Positions 8,298-16,919 of a stretch of 38,799 nt of DNA are shown here, one piece after another. Numbering within the stretch: the first letter of the stretch is position 1; each line of letters begins with the position of its first letter. The stretch is from Actinomycetes bacterium (lineage in GTDB: Bacteria; Actinomycetota; Acidimicrobiia; Acidimicrobiales; Bog-793): assembly GCA_021796535.1 (NCBI GenBank), contig JAKABW010000017.1, forward strand, positions 1 to 38,799, written 5' to 3'. The notes beneath the pieces are model-generated. The model ran no database searches. It worked only from the letters and a program-made list of their open reading frames with translations, and had not been told where the DNA came from. Made by a program: the position numbers and the translations under genes.

Positions 8298-8972
8298 TTA
8301 ACGGGGCGTGGCTGAGGGTGGCTTTACGTAATTGAGCAGTGATTTATGTACGGGTTTTGGTTTTTTTGGCATGGTTGAATTCATGACAGCCTTCTCTTTG
8401 AGCTTGCCAAATTTCAGTTTTTGGCTGCCGGTACCGGATGCTTTTTTTAACCCGGCCGGTTGACTCGGCTTAATGTGGGGATGCGGCGGTTGCATCCGAG
8501 CGGATCCGCCGCGGGCAGCCGAAGAAGTTTTTGCCTTCTGATGTAATAAGTTGTCTCCGGGTACTTTTTTGGCGGCTGCTCCTTTTGTCCCAGCCGGAGC
8601 AGGAAAAGGCAGTTTTTTTCCTTTGACCGGTGATGTGACTTTTGGTGGTGACTGGGTCGGTTTGCTCAGTTTGGGAGTGGCTTTTAAGGCTTTTTCTGCT
8701 CCGGAGAGCGGCTTTTTTTTGACGGTTCCTGACAAAACATTTTTCTTTTGAATGGCGGCGGGAGGTTTTGTCCCCGCAAAAGATTGTTTGCTTTTGTCTT
8801 TCGGAAGCTTTTCTGCAAGCTTGCGATTGTGGTCCGTCGCTTTTTTGCTGAGTAAGTCAAGCATGTGTCCATTGCGGAGCGAACGCGGGGGACTGGAGAC
8901 GATATGGGGTATATGATGCACGCCGCGGACAACCATAATTCCAAGAATAACAATTCTCTTGCGACAGGGCAA
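8298..8972 (-). CDS. Lysine/proline/alanine-rich, probably disordered basic protein
   Basis: I do not recognise this gene. The frame encodes up to 224 residues dominated by Lys, Pro, Ala, Ser and Thr, with repeated short KKP, PPK and AKK-like patterns and almost no aromatic residues. This points to a disordered, highly basic chain, perhaps nucleic-acid binding in the manner of histone-H1-like bacterial tails. It lies 43 bases after the UvrD-family helicase stop on the same strand and could be co-transcribed with it. The start is uncertain: the longest frame uses TTG at 8972, while ATG at 8936 or 8864 (MLDLLSKK) are alternatives, none with a strong Shine-Dalgarno sequence. It may be a genuine small partner or a decayed helicase tail. 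Confidence 0.45.
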   Translation of the reverse strand: MPCRKRIVILGIMVVRGVHHIPHIVSSPPRSLRNGHMLDLLSKKATDHNRKLAEKLPKDKSKQSFAGTKPPAAIQKKNVLSGTVKKKPLSGAEKALKATPKLSKPTQSPPKVTSPVKGKKLPFPAPAGTKGAAAKKVPGDNLLHQKAKTSSAARGGSARMQPPHPHIKPSQPAGLKKASGTGSQKLKFGKLKEKAVMNSTMPKKPKPVHKSLLNYVKPPSATPR

Positions 8973-9015
8973 CTTTTCCGGAAAAATTTTTGGTTCCGAC
9001 GACGCCCGGGATCGT

Positions 9016-10950
9016 CTATTTGTCGCTTTTTGTCAGGAGTTCTTTTGTGGCCTTTAGCATCGTTTTGATGTCGTCGGCGGCAAATGTGTCCGCTTTGTTC
9101 TGCTCTGCCATTGCTTTTTCGATATCCGTCAGCCACCTGGATCTGATGCGCCCGGATGGGGGATCGCCTCTTTTGTGGGCATGCGACATATAGAGCTCAC
9201 GGGTTGCTCTGGTCATGGCTACGTACAAAAGACGCTTTTCTTCCGCCAAAGCATCTTCGGATGCGGCACCTTGGATCGGAACAAGCCCTTCTTCCAGCCC
9301 CGGCAAGAAAACAATTTTCCATTCGAGACCTTTCGCCCTGTGAAAGGTGAGTACCTGCACGACGCCATTTTCTTCGTTGGCAACACTGTTTCTTTCCGGC
9401 AGGCATACCCACTGCAAAAAGCCTGATATATTTGGATTTATTTCAAATTCCGTATAATCTTTGACTAAATTATATAATACTTGCAGGTATCTTACTATTT
9501 CAAGTTTTTGGCCTTTGACTTTATCTTGGTTTATATGGGGAAAAAATGAAAATACGTCTTCATCGGTACGGGCGTATTCCGGTTCCCGCACATAATCGGT
9601 TTCTTGGATGTGCTCATCTGTGTCCGGTTCGCGGCGTTTCGTGGCCTCGGCAAAAAACATTTCCATATCCCGCAGCATCATCTGTAAGCCCTGGGCCGAG
9701 TCGGGGAATTGTCCGGCTATATCTTGCATCAACGAGACGGACGGCAAAATATTTTTTTGTACCGGCAACCCCAGTGCGTGAAGGGCCTCGGCAACCAGCT
9801 TGCATTGCGCGTTTGTCCGTACCAAAACGGCTATATTTTGATAGCCGTTTGCTTTGAATTTCATGGATCTTACGGCCTTGGCAATTCCCATGACTTCCTC
9901 CTCTCCGGTTTTATAAGAGGTGATTGTCGGTTGCGGACCGCTTTCTTGGCTGGCGTCTATTTGCTCCCCGTCGAGCAGCGAGGATGCGGCCCTGACTATT
10001 TGCGGAGTGGACCTGTAGTTTGTGGAAAGGCGCATTATGTGTGTCTGTGGGAAATATTTTTTAAAAGTCTCCTCAATATCTTTGACGGCTCCGTTCCATT
10101 CGTAGATGGACTGACGGGTATCGCCGACTCCAAATAAATCGTTATTGTCGTCAAGTATTGCTTTTAAAAGATTAAGTTGGGACAAAGTCATGTCCTGCAC
10201 TTCGTCCACAAAGACGTGTCTGTATTTCCAGCGTATCAGATCGGCGAATTTTGCGTCACATTTCAGTAAGTCGCCGAGATGGATGATCAGGTCACCAAAA
10301 TCCAGCAAAAATTTTCTTTGTTTCTCCCGTTTGTACACTTCGAAGACTTCCGCCGTCACGCGACGCGGGATATACCTGTTGTGGCTTTGTCTCAGCACAC
10401 TTTCCGGATCCGTATCGGCGGAAAGCATGTTGGAGGAGATCAGATCAATCTCTTGTTCCAGTGCCCTTAGATACTGGGTTCTGGAAAAAAAACGATAGCC
10501 CTTTTCTTTTTGGATGTTGGAACGGCTTTGTCCGGAAGAACCCTGACCGAGTGACTTCATATCCAGATGGGGGTATTGAGTCAATATTTCCCCCAGCAAA
10601 GAAGTCCTGTCGGTGACGATGCCGGGAGTTTTCCCTTTATCGCCGTAGTACTCTTTTACGCACGACAGAGCCACGGCGTGAAAAGTGCCTACGGCAATTG
10701 TTTTGGGAAGGCCAAACGCGGCGAGGCGGCTCTTCATGTTTGCGGCCGCTTTCCTGGTAAAAGTAATGGCAAGAACGTGATTCGGAGCCGCTTGCTGTAC
10801 AACGGTCCGGTGGTATATTTTATAAGTCAGCACCCGTGTCTTGCCGGAACCCGCACTTGCCATCACAAGAAGCGGTTGTCGCTCCGACTCTATGACCTCC
10901 CGTTGTTTGGCGTCGCAGCTTGCCAATAAGTTTTCCAAAGAGACCTTCAC
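9016..10950 (-). CDS. UvrD/PcrA/Rep-family superfamily 1A DNA helicase
   Basis: This 644-residue ATP-dependent 3'-5' DNA helicase carries the full SF1A motif set. Motif I is ASAGSGKT (31-38), Ia TFTRKAAANMKSR, II VFVDEVQD (ending at 253), III GVGDTRQSIYEWNG and IV STNYRSTPQIV. Motif V is LTFHRAKGLEWK and VI LLYVAMTRATREL. It likely works in repair or replication restart, in line with uvrA and uvrC being encoded about 10 and 14 kb away. It is shorter than typical UvrD/PcrA and ends soon after motif VI, so the C-terminal Tudor-like tail of PcrA is absent. The start is GTG, with GAGGAAG upstream at a rather long 12-base spacing. The lysine-rich gene follows 43 bases downstream. Confidence 0.93.
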   Translation of the reverse strand: MKVSLENLLASCDAKQREVIESERQPLLVMASAGSGKTRVLTYKIYHRTVVQQAAPNHVLAITFTRKAAANMKSRLAAFGLPKTIAVGTFHAVALSCVKEYYGDKGKTPGIVTDRTSLLGEILTQYPHLDMKSLGQGSSGQSRSNIQKEKGYRFFSRTQYLRALEQEIDLISSNMLSADTDPESVLRQSHNRYIPRRVTAEVFEVYKREKQRKFLLDFGDLIIHLGDLLKCDAKFADLIRWKYRHVFVDEVQDMTLSQLNLLKAILDDNNDLFGVGDTRQSIYEWNGAVKDIEETFKKYFPQTHIMRLSTNYRSTPQIVRAASSLLDGEQIDASQESGPQPTITSYKTGEEEVMGIAKAVRSMKFKANGYQNIAVLVRTNAQCKLVAEALHALGLPVQKNILPSVSLMQDIAGQFPDSAQGLQMMLRDMEMFFAEATKRREPDTDEHIQETDYVREPEYARTDEDVFSFFPHINQDKVKGQKLEIVRYLQVLYNLVKDYTEFEINPNISGFLQWVCLPERNSVANEENGVVQVLTFHRAKGLEWKIVFLPGLEEGLVPIQGAASEDALAEEKRLLYVAMTRATRELYMSHAHKRGDPPSGRIRSRWLTDIEKAMAEQNKADTFAADDIKTMLKATKELLTKSDK

Positions 10951-11090
10951 GTCTTAACGCTACTTCCTCACGGACGCAAGAGCTTGGGAAAAGAAAAATC
11001 CGTTGAACAATTGCAGAATTTTTTAGGTTTTTATATCTTCCGGAAGAAGAATAAGTTTAACTGCTAGCCTTTCTGCAGTATCTTATTTAC

Positions 11091-11098
11091 GGAGGTGA
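11091..11098 (+). promoter_or_regulatory. Strong Shine-Dalgarno for the TTG-started hydrolase gene
   Basis: GGAGGTGA lies 3-10 bases upstream of TTG at 11102 (6 bases from the GGAGG core). It is the best ribosome-binding site in this part of the window, and it fixes a TTG start that would otherwise look doubtful. Confidence 0.75.
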
Positions 11099-11101
11099 CA
11101 T

Positions 11102-11854
11102 TTGGCTGTTCAGGCCTTTTTGGGAGGGACTTTGTTCGGTGATGTCAGAGGTGAAAATCCTCAAGTGGTGGCTTTACACGGCTGGGCCAGGTCTTCAAAA
11201 GACTTCAATCAATTTTTTTCCGTCGGCGGCCATGCCGGACGGATGTTGTCGGGAGTCGCTTTTGATTTGCCGGGTTTCGGCAACACGCCGGCATTGGAAC
11301 AACCGGCCGGCAGTGCCGAATACGGCGAACTCGTGGCTCGCGTTTTGGCTTCGTTTGAACAACCCGTTGTTTTGCTGGGACATTCCTTCGGAGGTAGGGT
11401 AGCGCTGCATACGGCAACCCTGATTCCCGATAAAGTGAAGGCCTTGGTTTTGACGGGAGTACCTCTGATCAGGCTGTCCGGAGCCAAACCGAAACTCAGG
11501 TATAAGTTTTGGCGAAAGATGCACGGCCACAATCTGGTGGGAGACAAAACAATGGAAAAAATTAGAAAAAAATTCGGATCTTCCGACTATGCCGCCGCTT
11601 CCCCCGCAATGCGACAGGTACTTTCCCTGGTTGTCGCCGAGGATTACCGACCCGTAATGGCTGCAATCGACTCTCCGGTGGAGCTTGTGTGGGGAGAAAA
11701 CGATTCGGTGGCCCCCCTTGTCGTGGCGCGTGAAGCCTGTCAATACTTCAAGAAAGCAAACCTGACCGTCAGGCCTGGTATTTCTCATCTGTTGCCCACG
11801 GAAGACCCGGTTGCCCTGTACGACGCGTGTGTCAGAGCGGGAAATACGCCATGA
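11102..11854 (+). CDS. Alpha/beta-hydrolase fold protein
   Basis: This 250-residue serine hydrolase has all three catalytic positions: nucleophile Ser95 in GHSFGG, Asp201 in WGENDSV and His229 in GISHLLP. The oxyanion-region HGW lies at about 26-28. The substrate is unknown; the fold covers esterases, lipases and C-C hydrolases. The TTG start is supported by GGAGGTGA just upstream. Its stop codon overlaps the ATG of a 26-codon frame that leads directly into the MurF-like gene, so it probably heads a transcript with the peptidoglycan genes. A role in cell-envelope metabolism is possible but is inferred only from position. Confidence 0.88.
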   Translation: MAVQAFLGGTLFGDVRGENPQVVALHGWARSSKDFNQFFSVGGHAGRMLSGVAFDLPGFGNTPALEQPAGSAEYGELVARVLASFEQPVVLLGHSFGGRVALHTATLIPDKVKALVLTGVPLIRLSGAKPKLRYKFWRKMHGHNLVGDKTMEKIRKKFGSSDYAAASPAMRQVLSLVVAEDYRPVMAAIDSPVELVWGENDSVAPLVVAREACQYFKKANLTVRPGISHLLPTEDPVALYDACVRAGNTP

Positions 11855-11931
11855 GTGTGTCGCTGTGGCTTGACACGGCCGCATCAGCTCAAAAGCCGTC
11901 GATGCCGGAAGTCTCAATGGGTAATTTTTAA
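11851..11931 (+). CDS. 26-codon bridging ORF, possible translational coupler
   Basis: An ATG overlaps the hydrolase stop as ATGA (11851-11854). The frame runs 26 codons and ends with TAA at 11929-11931, directly followed by the ATG of the MurF-like gene. The peptide begins MSVSLWLDTAA and has no known motif. The exact fit between two stop/start junctions suggests a coupling peptide or a relic of a larger gene. It may also be chance. Confidence 0.35.
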   Translation: MSVSLWLDTAASAQKPSMPEVSMGNF

Positions 11932-13533
11932 ATGCATACTTTTTCTTTGTATCTGGTGTTTGCGGCCGGACTTGCGGCCTTGTTTTCCCAAACCGTCAAG
12001 TATTTGCGGATCGCTCAACGCGAACACTACATAGCCAAGTTCACCGTCAAATTCGCTTTTCGCTGGTATCTGTCTTCTTCTCTGAATATTTCCCTGTTGA
12101 TTTTCTCTCTTTTCTTTCTGGCTCTGTCATTTTTTGCTTACCTGTGGGCTCTTCCGGCCGCCGCGTTCATCGTGATTGCCCCGTTCGGACTCACCTGGCG
12201 CGGGAAGACATCCAAACTCAAATGGACAAGACGCCTGAAGACAACCGCCATCGGCGCGTTCGCACCGGTCCTAGGTGCCACAGCCGCAGCTTTTGCCGTT
12301 GCATCTTTCGCCGTCGGCGATACAATTCTGATGCTTTGCGCCTTTTTCATGCCGGCTTTTGTGGATTTGGCGCTATTTCTCTTGGGTCCGTTTGAAAAGA
12401 AACTGGCATCAAAATATGTCGAAACAGCCCGGACTAAACTAAAAAAAGTAAACCCCGTCAACGTCGCAATTACCGGTTCCTACGGTAAGACATCGACAAA
12501 AACATACCTGGCGCACATGCTGGAAAAGAATTATCAAGTTTTGGCCAGTCCGAAAAGTTATAACAATAAAGCCGGCCTTGCCAGAACCATCAACGAGGGA
12601 CTTCTTTTTTCGACGGAAGTTTTTGTTGCCGAAATGGGAACTTTTGGTCCGGGAGAAATCAGAAATATGTGTTCCTGGGTGGTACCCAAAATAGCGGCCA
12701 TCACGGCCGTCGGTCCGGTGCATCTGGAACGTTTCCGCACGGTTGAAAACATCAGCAAAGCCAAGGCCGAAATCACGGAACGGGCCGAGGTCGTGGTGCT
12801 GAACACCGACAACCCCTACCTTTTGCGATTGGCCGCAGAGCTTAGCGAGAGCGGGAAAAAGATCGTAACTGTTTCGGCCCAAGACGAAAACACAAATTTG
12901 TGCATCAAAGAAACGACACACTCCGAAGGGGGGGGTTCTGCAGTCACGAAGAACTGGGCACTTTTTTCAGGCGGAGCACATCTTGCCGATATTGACGCTT
13001 CGGACCTCGGAGAAGGGGTGGTTCCGACCAATCTGGCTGTTGCCGTGGCGATAGCGTTGGAACTCAACTGTCCCATGGAAAATATTCTTGCTTCCCTTCG
13101 GGACCTTCCCCAAGCCAGCAACAGATTAAATATAGAAACACTTCCGAACGGGACCGTTCTTTTGGATGACACTTACAACTCCAATCCGGCCGGAGCGGAG
13201 TTCGCTTTGTCAAAACTCAATTTGCTGGCCAAAGACGGCGGCAAAAAAATACTGGTCACTCCGGGCATGATAGAACTCGGACCTCAGCAGAAAACCGCCA
13301 ATGAAAATTTTGGTTATACCGCCGCCGGTACGGCCACGCATATCGTATTCGTCAAACACACCAATCGGGCCTCCTTTTTGCGCGGCGTTAAAAAATACCA
13401 AAGCGAATCCGGAAAAGACGTTTTCGTAAAAACGGTTGCCGACAGAAAAACAGCCGTTGCTTTCGTCAAAGAAATTTTGGGTCCGGGAGATGTGGTTTTG
13501 TACGAAAACGACCTTCCCGACCATTATCCGTAA
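11932..13533 (+). CDS. murF: MurF-like Mur ligase with N-terminal membrane domain
   Basis: This 533-residue protein has a Mur ligase central and C-terminal part. The ATP-binding P-loop is GSYGKTSTK (182-190). SYNNKAGLARTINE, VAEMGTFGPGEI, HLERF and a lysine-containing ISKAKAEI follow. LLDDTYNSNPAG and the C-terminal VTPGMIELG are characteristic of MurF, which joins D-Ala-D-Ala to UDP-MurNAc-tripeptide. The ddl gene, which makes D-Ala-D-Ala, is next. Unusually, residues 1 to about 165 are hydrophobic with roughly five membrane segments (about 3-19, 53-87, 106-128 and 131-152). They stand where MurF normally has its soluble UDP-MurNAc-binding domain. Either the ligase is tethered to the membrane or it acts on a lipid-linked or other substrate. 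The MurF assignment is therefore reasonable but not certain. Confidence 0.8.
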   Translation: MHTFSLYLVFAAGLAALFSQTVKYLRIAQREHYIAKFTVKFAFRWYLSSSLNISLLIFSLFFLALSFFAYLWALPAAAFIVIAPFGLTWRGKTSKLKWTRRLKTTAIGAFAPVLGATAAAFAVASFAVGDTILMLCAFFMPAFVDLALFLLGPFEKKLASKYVETARTKLKKVNPVNVAITGSYGKTSTKTYLAHMLEKNYQVLASPKSYNNKAGLARTINEGLLFSTEVFVAEMGTFGPGEIRNMCSWVVPKIAAITAVGPVHLERFRTVENISKAKAEITERAEVVVLNTDNPYLLRLAAELSESGKKIVTVSAQDENTNLCIKETTHSEGGGSAVTKNWALFSGGAHLADIDASDLGEGVVPTNLAVAVAIALELNCPMENILASLRDLPQASNRLNIETLPNGTVLLDDTYNSNPAGAEFALSKLNLLAKDGGKKILVTPGMIELGPQQKTANENFGYTAAGTATHIVFVKHTNRASFLRGVKKYQSESGKDVFVKTVADRKTAVAFVKEILGPGDVVLYENDLPDHYP

Positions 13534-13680
13534 AAGTACTTTTCCGGCGCTTGACGGCGCGGGCACGCCGATGTGTCCGCCGGCTTGTTTTTGAAAAATT
13601 TTTATGCTACCCATGCTTTCGAGAGTTTTTCTGTGAGCTTTCTCGTTCTTCGGACAACCGTGACGCGGAATTGGTAAGAT

Positions 13681-14844
13681 TTGGGGGTGAATTCTCTTTT
13701 GGAAAGTTTAGGCGTGATATACGGCGGCCCTTCTCCGGAGCATGACGTATCCATACTGACGGGCTTACAGGCGGTCAAGACATTGTTGGCAGAAACCGGC
13801 ACGGTGATCAGTATTTACTGGTCAAAGAACGGAGATTTTTATTCCGTGGATCCGGCGGCGGAAGCCAAAGATTTTTTGTCGGGAGTTCCGGAAAAAGCGC
13901 TCCCCCTGCGGCTGGAGACGGGAACGGAAGGCGGATTTTTCGCAAAGCGCGGCAAAATCGCGACAAAATGGGAACCTTTGGAAATAAAAGTTTTAATAAA
14001 CTGTTGTCACGGCGGCCCGGGGGAAGACGGGACGTTACAGGGACTCCTGGACATGGCCCACATCCGATACACCGGCCCCACCGCCTCCGGTGCGGTTCTC
14101 GGTATGGATAAGCTGGCTTTCGAGGCTCTGATGAGATCCGCGGGACTGCCCACCCTCGGCCGATATTCTCCGGAGCAGCTTTTTGCCCTGCGGGAGACCG
14201 GCTCTTTCGGCGGCAAAAAAGAGGTTTTTCCCGACCCCCCCTACATACTGAAACCCCGCTACGGAGGTTCGTCCATCGGCATAGAAATTGTCGACGATCT
14301 GAAAACGGCTGTGTCCCTGGCTTCGACCGGGGTCCACTTCAGAAGAGGGGCCGTATTGGAAACTTACCGACCAGATCTCTATGACTTGCAGATAGCCGTC
14401 AGATCTTGGCCGAAACTGGACTGTTCCGTGATAGAAAAACCGCTGAGGACAAAAAACGACAAGTCGATACTGGATTATTTCGACAAATACGCACCCGGAG
14501 TCGGCATGTCTCAGGCTCCCCGGGAAATACCGGCTCAAATTGACGAAGAACTGGCTTTCGAATTGCATGAGGCGGCACTTTTGACAGCGGATGTAACCGG
14601 TTTGAGGGGTGTCGCCAGAATTGACTTTTTGTCTGACGGCAAAGATTTCTTCGTAAACGAAATCAATACGATACCCGGCTCTCTTTCCAGACACCTTTTT
14701 ATGGAGAGCAAGATAAATTTCGTTTCCCTGCTCAGTGATCTTACCGAAGAAGCCTTAAAGAGACCGGCCATCACTTTTTCAGCGACTGGCTCAGACGGCT
14801 TAGTTTTGAGAGACGCCACTTCCATAGCTTCAAAATTGGCATAA
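13681..14844 (+). CDS. ddl: D-alanine--D-alanine ligase
   Basis: This ATP-grasp enzyme of 387 residues joins two D-alanines for the peptidoglycan stem peptide. Signatures in order are VIYGGPSPEHDVS at the N-terminus, HGGPGEDGTLQG, YTGPTASGAVLGMDK, the ATP-grasp segment ILKPRYGGSSIGIE, and the metal/product site FVNEINTIPGS. The last element lists Asn and Glu ligands as in Ddl. The start is ambiguous: TTG at 13681 or GTG at 13687. It lies 147 bases after the MurF-like gene, a gap long enough for its own promoter, and 4 bases before the PH-domain gene. Confidence 0.93.
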   Translation: MGVNSLLESLGVIYGGPSPEHDVSILTGLQAVKTLLAETGTVISIYWSKNGDFYSVDPAAEAKDFLSGVPEKALPLRLETGTEGGFFAKRGKIATKWEPLEIKVLINCCHGGPGEDGTLQGLLDMAHIRYTGPTASGAVLGMDKLAFEALMRSAGLPTLGRYSPEQLFALRETGSFGGKKEVFPDPPYILKPRYGGSSIGIEIVDDLKTAVSLASTGVHFRRGAVLETYRPDLYDLQIAVRSWPKLDCSVIEKPLRTKNDKSILDYFDKYAPGVGMSQAPREIPAQIDEELAFELHEAALLTADVTGLRGVARIDFLSDGKDFFVNEINTIPGSLSRHLFMESKINFVSLLSDLTEEALKRPAITFSATGSDGLVLRDATSIASKLA

Positions 14845-14848
14845 GCCG

Positions 14849-15529
14849 ATGGCAAAGCCCGCTTTGCAACTGGAACCGACAGAAAAAGTGCTGACAAGCG
14901 TAAGGCCACACTACAGATGTCTTTTCAAGCCCGTAAAGGCGGCAATCCTGACGATGACGGGTACAATTCTGATTCTGTGGGGCGAGAAAACGACGCCTTC
15001 GTGGAGCGGTTTTGCCACTTTGGGAATTTATCTGGCATGCATTCTCTACGTGGCGGTCAGAATTTGGCAGTGGCGCGGGAAAAACATGACGGTAACCACT
15101 TCCAGAATCATTTTTTCTTCGGGGCTCTTCGTCAAAAGGACAAGGGAGATACCGAATTTTAAGATTGTCAGCTGGTATCAGCAATGCACTCTTTGGCAGC
15201 GTATAATCAAGGCGGGGACTGTTATAATAGAAATTCCGGAAGTTCAAATTTACTACGGGTCGGATCACAGAGACGACAGACTCAAAAAGGAGTTGGCCAA
15301 ACTTTCTCATCCGAGATACGAGGTTTCTAATCCGGAAAGCCTGATGACGGCGATCAGGCAGGCTGTGTTGCCTTTTCGGGAGGCACCCAGGGTGATTTCC
15401 GACTCTGCCCAGACAGCGGATGCCGTAGTCAAACAATTGTCTTTACTGGCCGATCTCCACAAAGCCGGCGCGATAACCGACGAAGAATTTAGAGAAAAAT
15501 CACAGGGAATAATAAACAATGTCTACTGA
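14849..15529 (+). CDS. Membrane PH-like domain protein with C-terminal SHOCT domain
   Basis: This 226-residue protein has two hydrophobic helices (about 28-45 and 54-71). A bacterial PH-like (bPH2/DUF304) domain follows, with the typical turn TVTTSRIIFSSGLFVKR and a later IIEIPEVQIYYG. A short C-terminal SHOCT helix pair has the core LLADLHKAGAITDEEF. SHOCT modules are short oligomerisation segments found at protein ends. The cellular role is unknown. Its start is 4 bases after the ddl stop, and its end overlaps rimO by 11 bases, so ddl, this gene and rimO are probably translated from one message. Confidence 0.85.
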   Translation: MAKPALQLEPTEKVLTSVRPHYRCLFKPVKAAILTMTGTILILWGEKTTPSWSGFATLGIYLACILYVAVRIWQWRGKNMTVTTSRIIFSSGLFVKRTREIPNFKIVSWYQQCTLWQRIIKAGTVIIEIPEVQIYYGSDHRDDRLKKELAKLSHPRYEVSNPESLMTAIRQAVLPFREAPRVISDSAQTADAVVKQLSLLADLHKAGAITDEEFREKSQGIINNVY

Positions 15530-16811
15530 CCCCAAAGAAACCACATTTTATTTAGAGACACTGGGGTGTCCGAAGAATCAGGTCGATTCGGAAAAGATTG
15601 CACATTACCTGCGCAGCTCCATGCGGGAAGTGGGGGATCCCTCCAGCGCCGATTTGGTTGTGGTCAATACCTGTGCTTTCATTGAGGCGGCCCGACAGGA
15701 ATCCGTCGACACCATTTTGTCCTTGGCGGAAAAAAAGAGAGACGGGGCAAAACTGGTTGTCAGCGGGTGTTTGGCCGAAAGATACGGGGAAGAACTGGCT
15801 CAAAATTTACCGGAAGTAGATTTGGTGGCCGGTTTCAATGTCCCCGTAAATTTAAGTGTTTCCCCCAAAAAAAGATTTTTGCGGCATGCCGATCTGCCCA
15901 AGCAGACTTCCGTCGAAAGTCTGGACTTATTGGAATTGCCGCGTTCAAACCCCGACACCCCGTGGGCATACGTAAAGGCTGCGGAAGGTTGTGATCGCAA
16001 TTGCGGGTTTTGTGCCATTCCCGGCTTTCGCGGTAAGCAGCGTTCCAGAAGCATCGGGTCGGTTCTGCAAGAAGTCGACGCCGTGGGATGCAGTGAGATC
16101 GTTTTGGTGGCACAGGACCTGGCCTCTTATGGCAAAGATCTGCCCGAAAATGTCAATATAGTCGATTTATATCGAGCCGTCAGTGAGAGAGTTCCCTGGG
16201 TAAGACTGCTTTATTTATACCCCACCAGTATAAGCGACGAACTCATTCAAGTAATGGCTGCCTCCGAAGTGGCTTATTTCGACTTATCCCTGCAACACGC
16301 CTCCAGGCCTCTTCTGAAAAAAATGAGGCGCAGCGGGCACGACAAATACTATCTGTCTTTGACGGACAAAGTAAGAGACATCAACCCGGATGCGGTTTTC
16401 AGATCTTCTTTTGTGATCGGATATCCCGGAGAAACAGAAGAAGATCAGGATATTTTGCTGGCCTTTCTCGAGAAAGCCCAATTGGACTGGGCCGGTTTTT
16501 TCAGCTATTCCAGGGAAGAGGGAACCTATGCACACTCTTTGACCGGTGAGGTAGACCGGGAACTCGCCTTGCTGCGCATCAGAGAATGTCAAGAGTTGCA
16601 GGATGAAATCACTTTCCAAAAGAGAAGAAAACTGATAGGTGTGCGCGTCAAGGCTTTGGTGGACGAAAAAGGATGGGCCAGATCCTTCAGAGAAGCACCG
16701 GAAATTGACGGAAAAATCAAAGTACCGCAGACATTGCCCGCGGGAAGTTTTGTCGATTTGTCGATTGTCGAAAGCACGGGAACGGATCTTTTGGGGATTC
16801 CGTCCGATTGA
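15519..16811 (+). CDS. rimO: Ribosomal protein S12 methylthiotransferase RimO
   Basis: This radical-SAM enzyme of 430 residues adds a methylthio group to an aspartate of ribosomal protein uS12. The N-terminal MTTase domain holds one [4Fe-4S] cluster through Cys17 (in the RimO-specific GCPKNQVDSE), Cys52 (NTCAF) and Cys84 (SGCLAE). The radical-SAM cluster is bound by Cys158, Cys162 and Cys165 in CDRNCGFC. A TRAM domain ends the protein. The GCPKN-VDSE signature distinguishes it from MiaB. Its ATG lies inside the end of the PH/SHOCT gene, consistent with coupling. In actinobacteria rimO normally precedes pgsA and cinA, as here. Confidence 0.95.
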   Translation: MSTDPKETTFYLETLGCPKNQVDSEKIAHYLRSSMREVGDPSSADLVVVNTCAFIEAARQESVDTILSLAEKKRDGAKLVVSGCLAERYGEELAQNLPEVDLVAGFNVPVNLSVSPKKRFLRHADLPKQTSVESLDLLELPRSNPDTPWAYVKAAEGCDRNCGFCAIPGFRGKQRSRSIGSVLQEVDAVGCSEIVLVAQDLASYGKDLPENVNIVDLYRAVSERVPWVRLLYLYPTSISDELIQVMAASEVAYFDLSLQHASRPLLKKMRRSGHDKYYLSLTDKVRDINPDAVFRSSFVIGYPGETEEDQDILLAFLEKAQLDWAGFFSYSREEGTYAHSLTGEVDRELALLRIRECQELQDEITFQKRRKLIGVRVKALVDEKGWARSFREAPEIDGKIKVPQTLPAGSFVDLSIVESTGTDLLGIPSD

Positions 16812-16885
16812 CGGGTGATCGGAAGCGACACCACACTGTACATTTGTTCCGAGAATCAATTATTATTTATTATCGTGGGGCAATT

Positions 16886-16916
16886 TTGTTAAGCGGGACT
16901 AAATTGTACTTATAAA
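16886..16916 (+). promoter_or_regulatory. Candidate promoter upstream of pgsA
   Basis: TTGTTA (16886-16891) and TATAAA (16911-16916) lie 19 bases apart in the AT-rich rimO-pgsA gap, or 18 if TTATAA is taken. The -10 ends 3 bases before the pgsA ATG, so transcripts would be almost leaderless, or would start translation at the internal ATG 16929. Spacing is wide, so this is only a candidate. Confidence 0.3.
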
Positions 16917-16919
16917 AGA

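Noticed and set aside
8551-8751. Plus-strand glycine-rich frame
   Set aside because: It is the complement of the lysine/proline-rich reading frame and only mirrors its biased composition.
11195-11917. 240-codon open frame on the minus strand
   Set aside because: It is opposite the alpha/beta hydrolase with its intact catalytic triad and strong ribosome-binding site.
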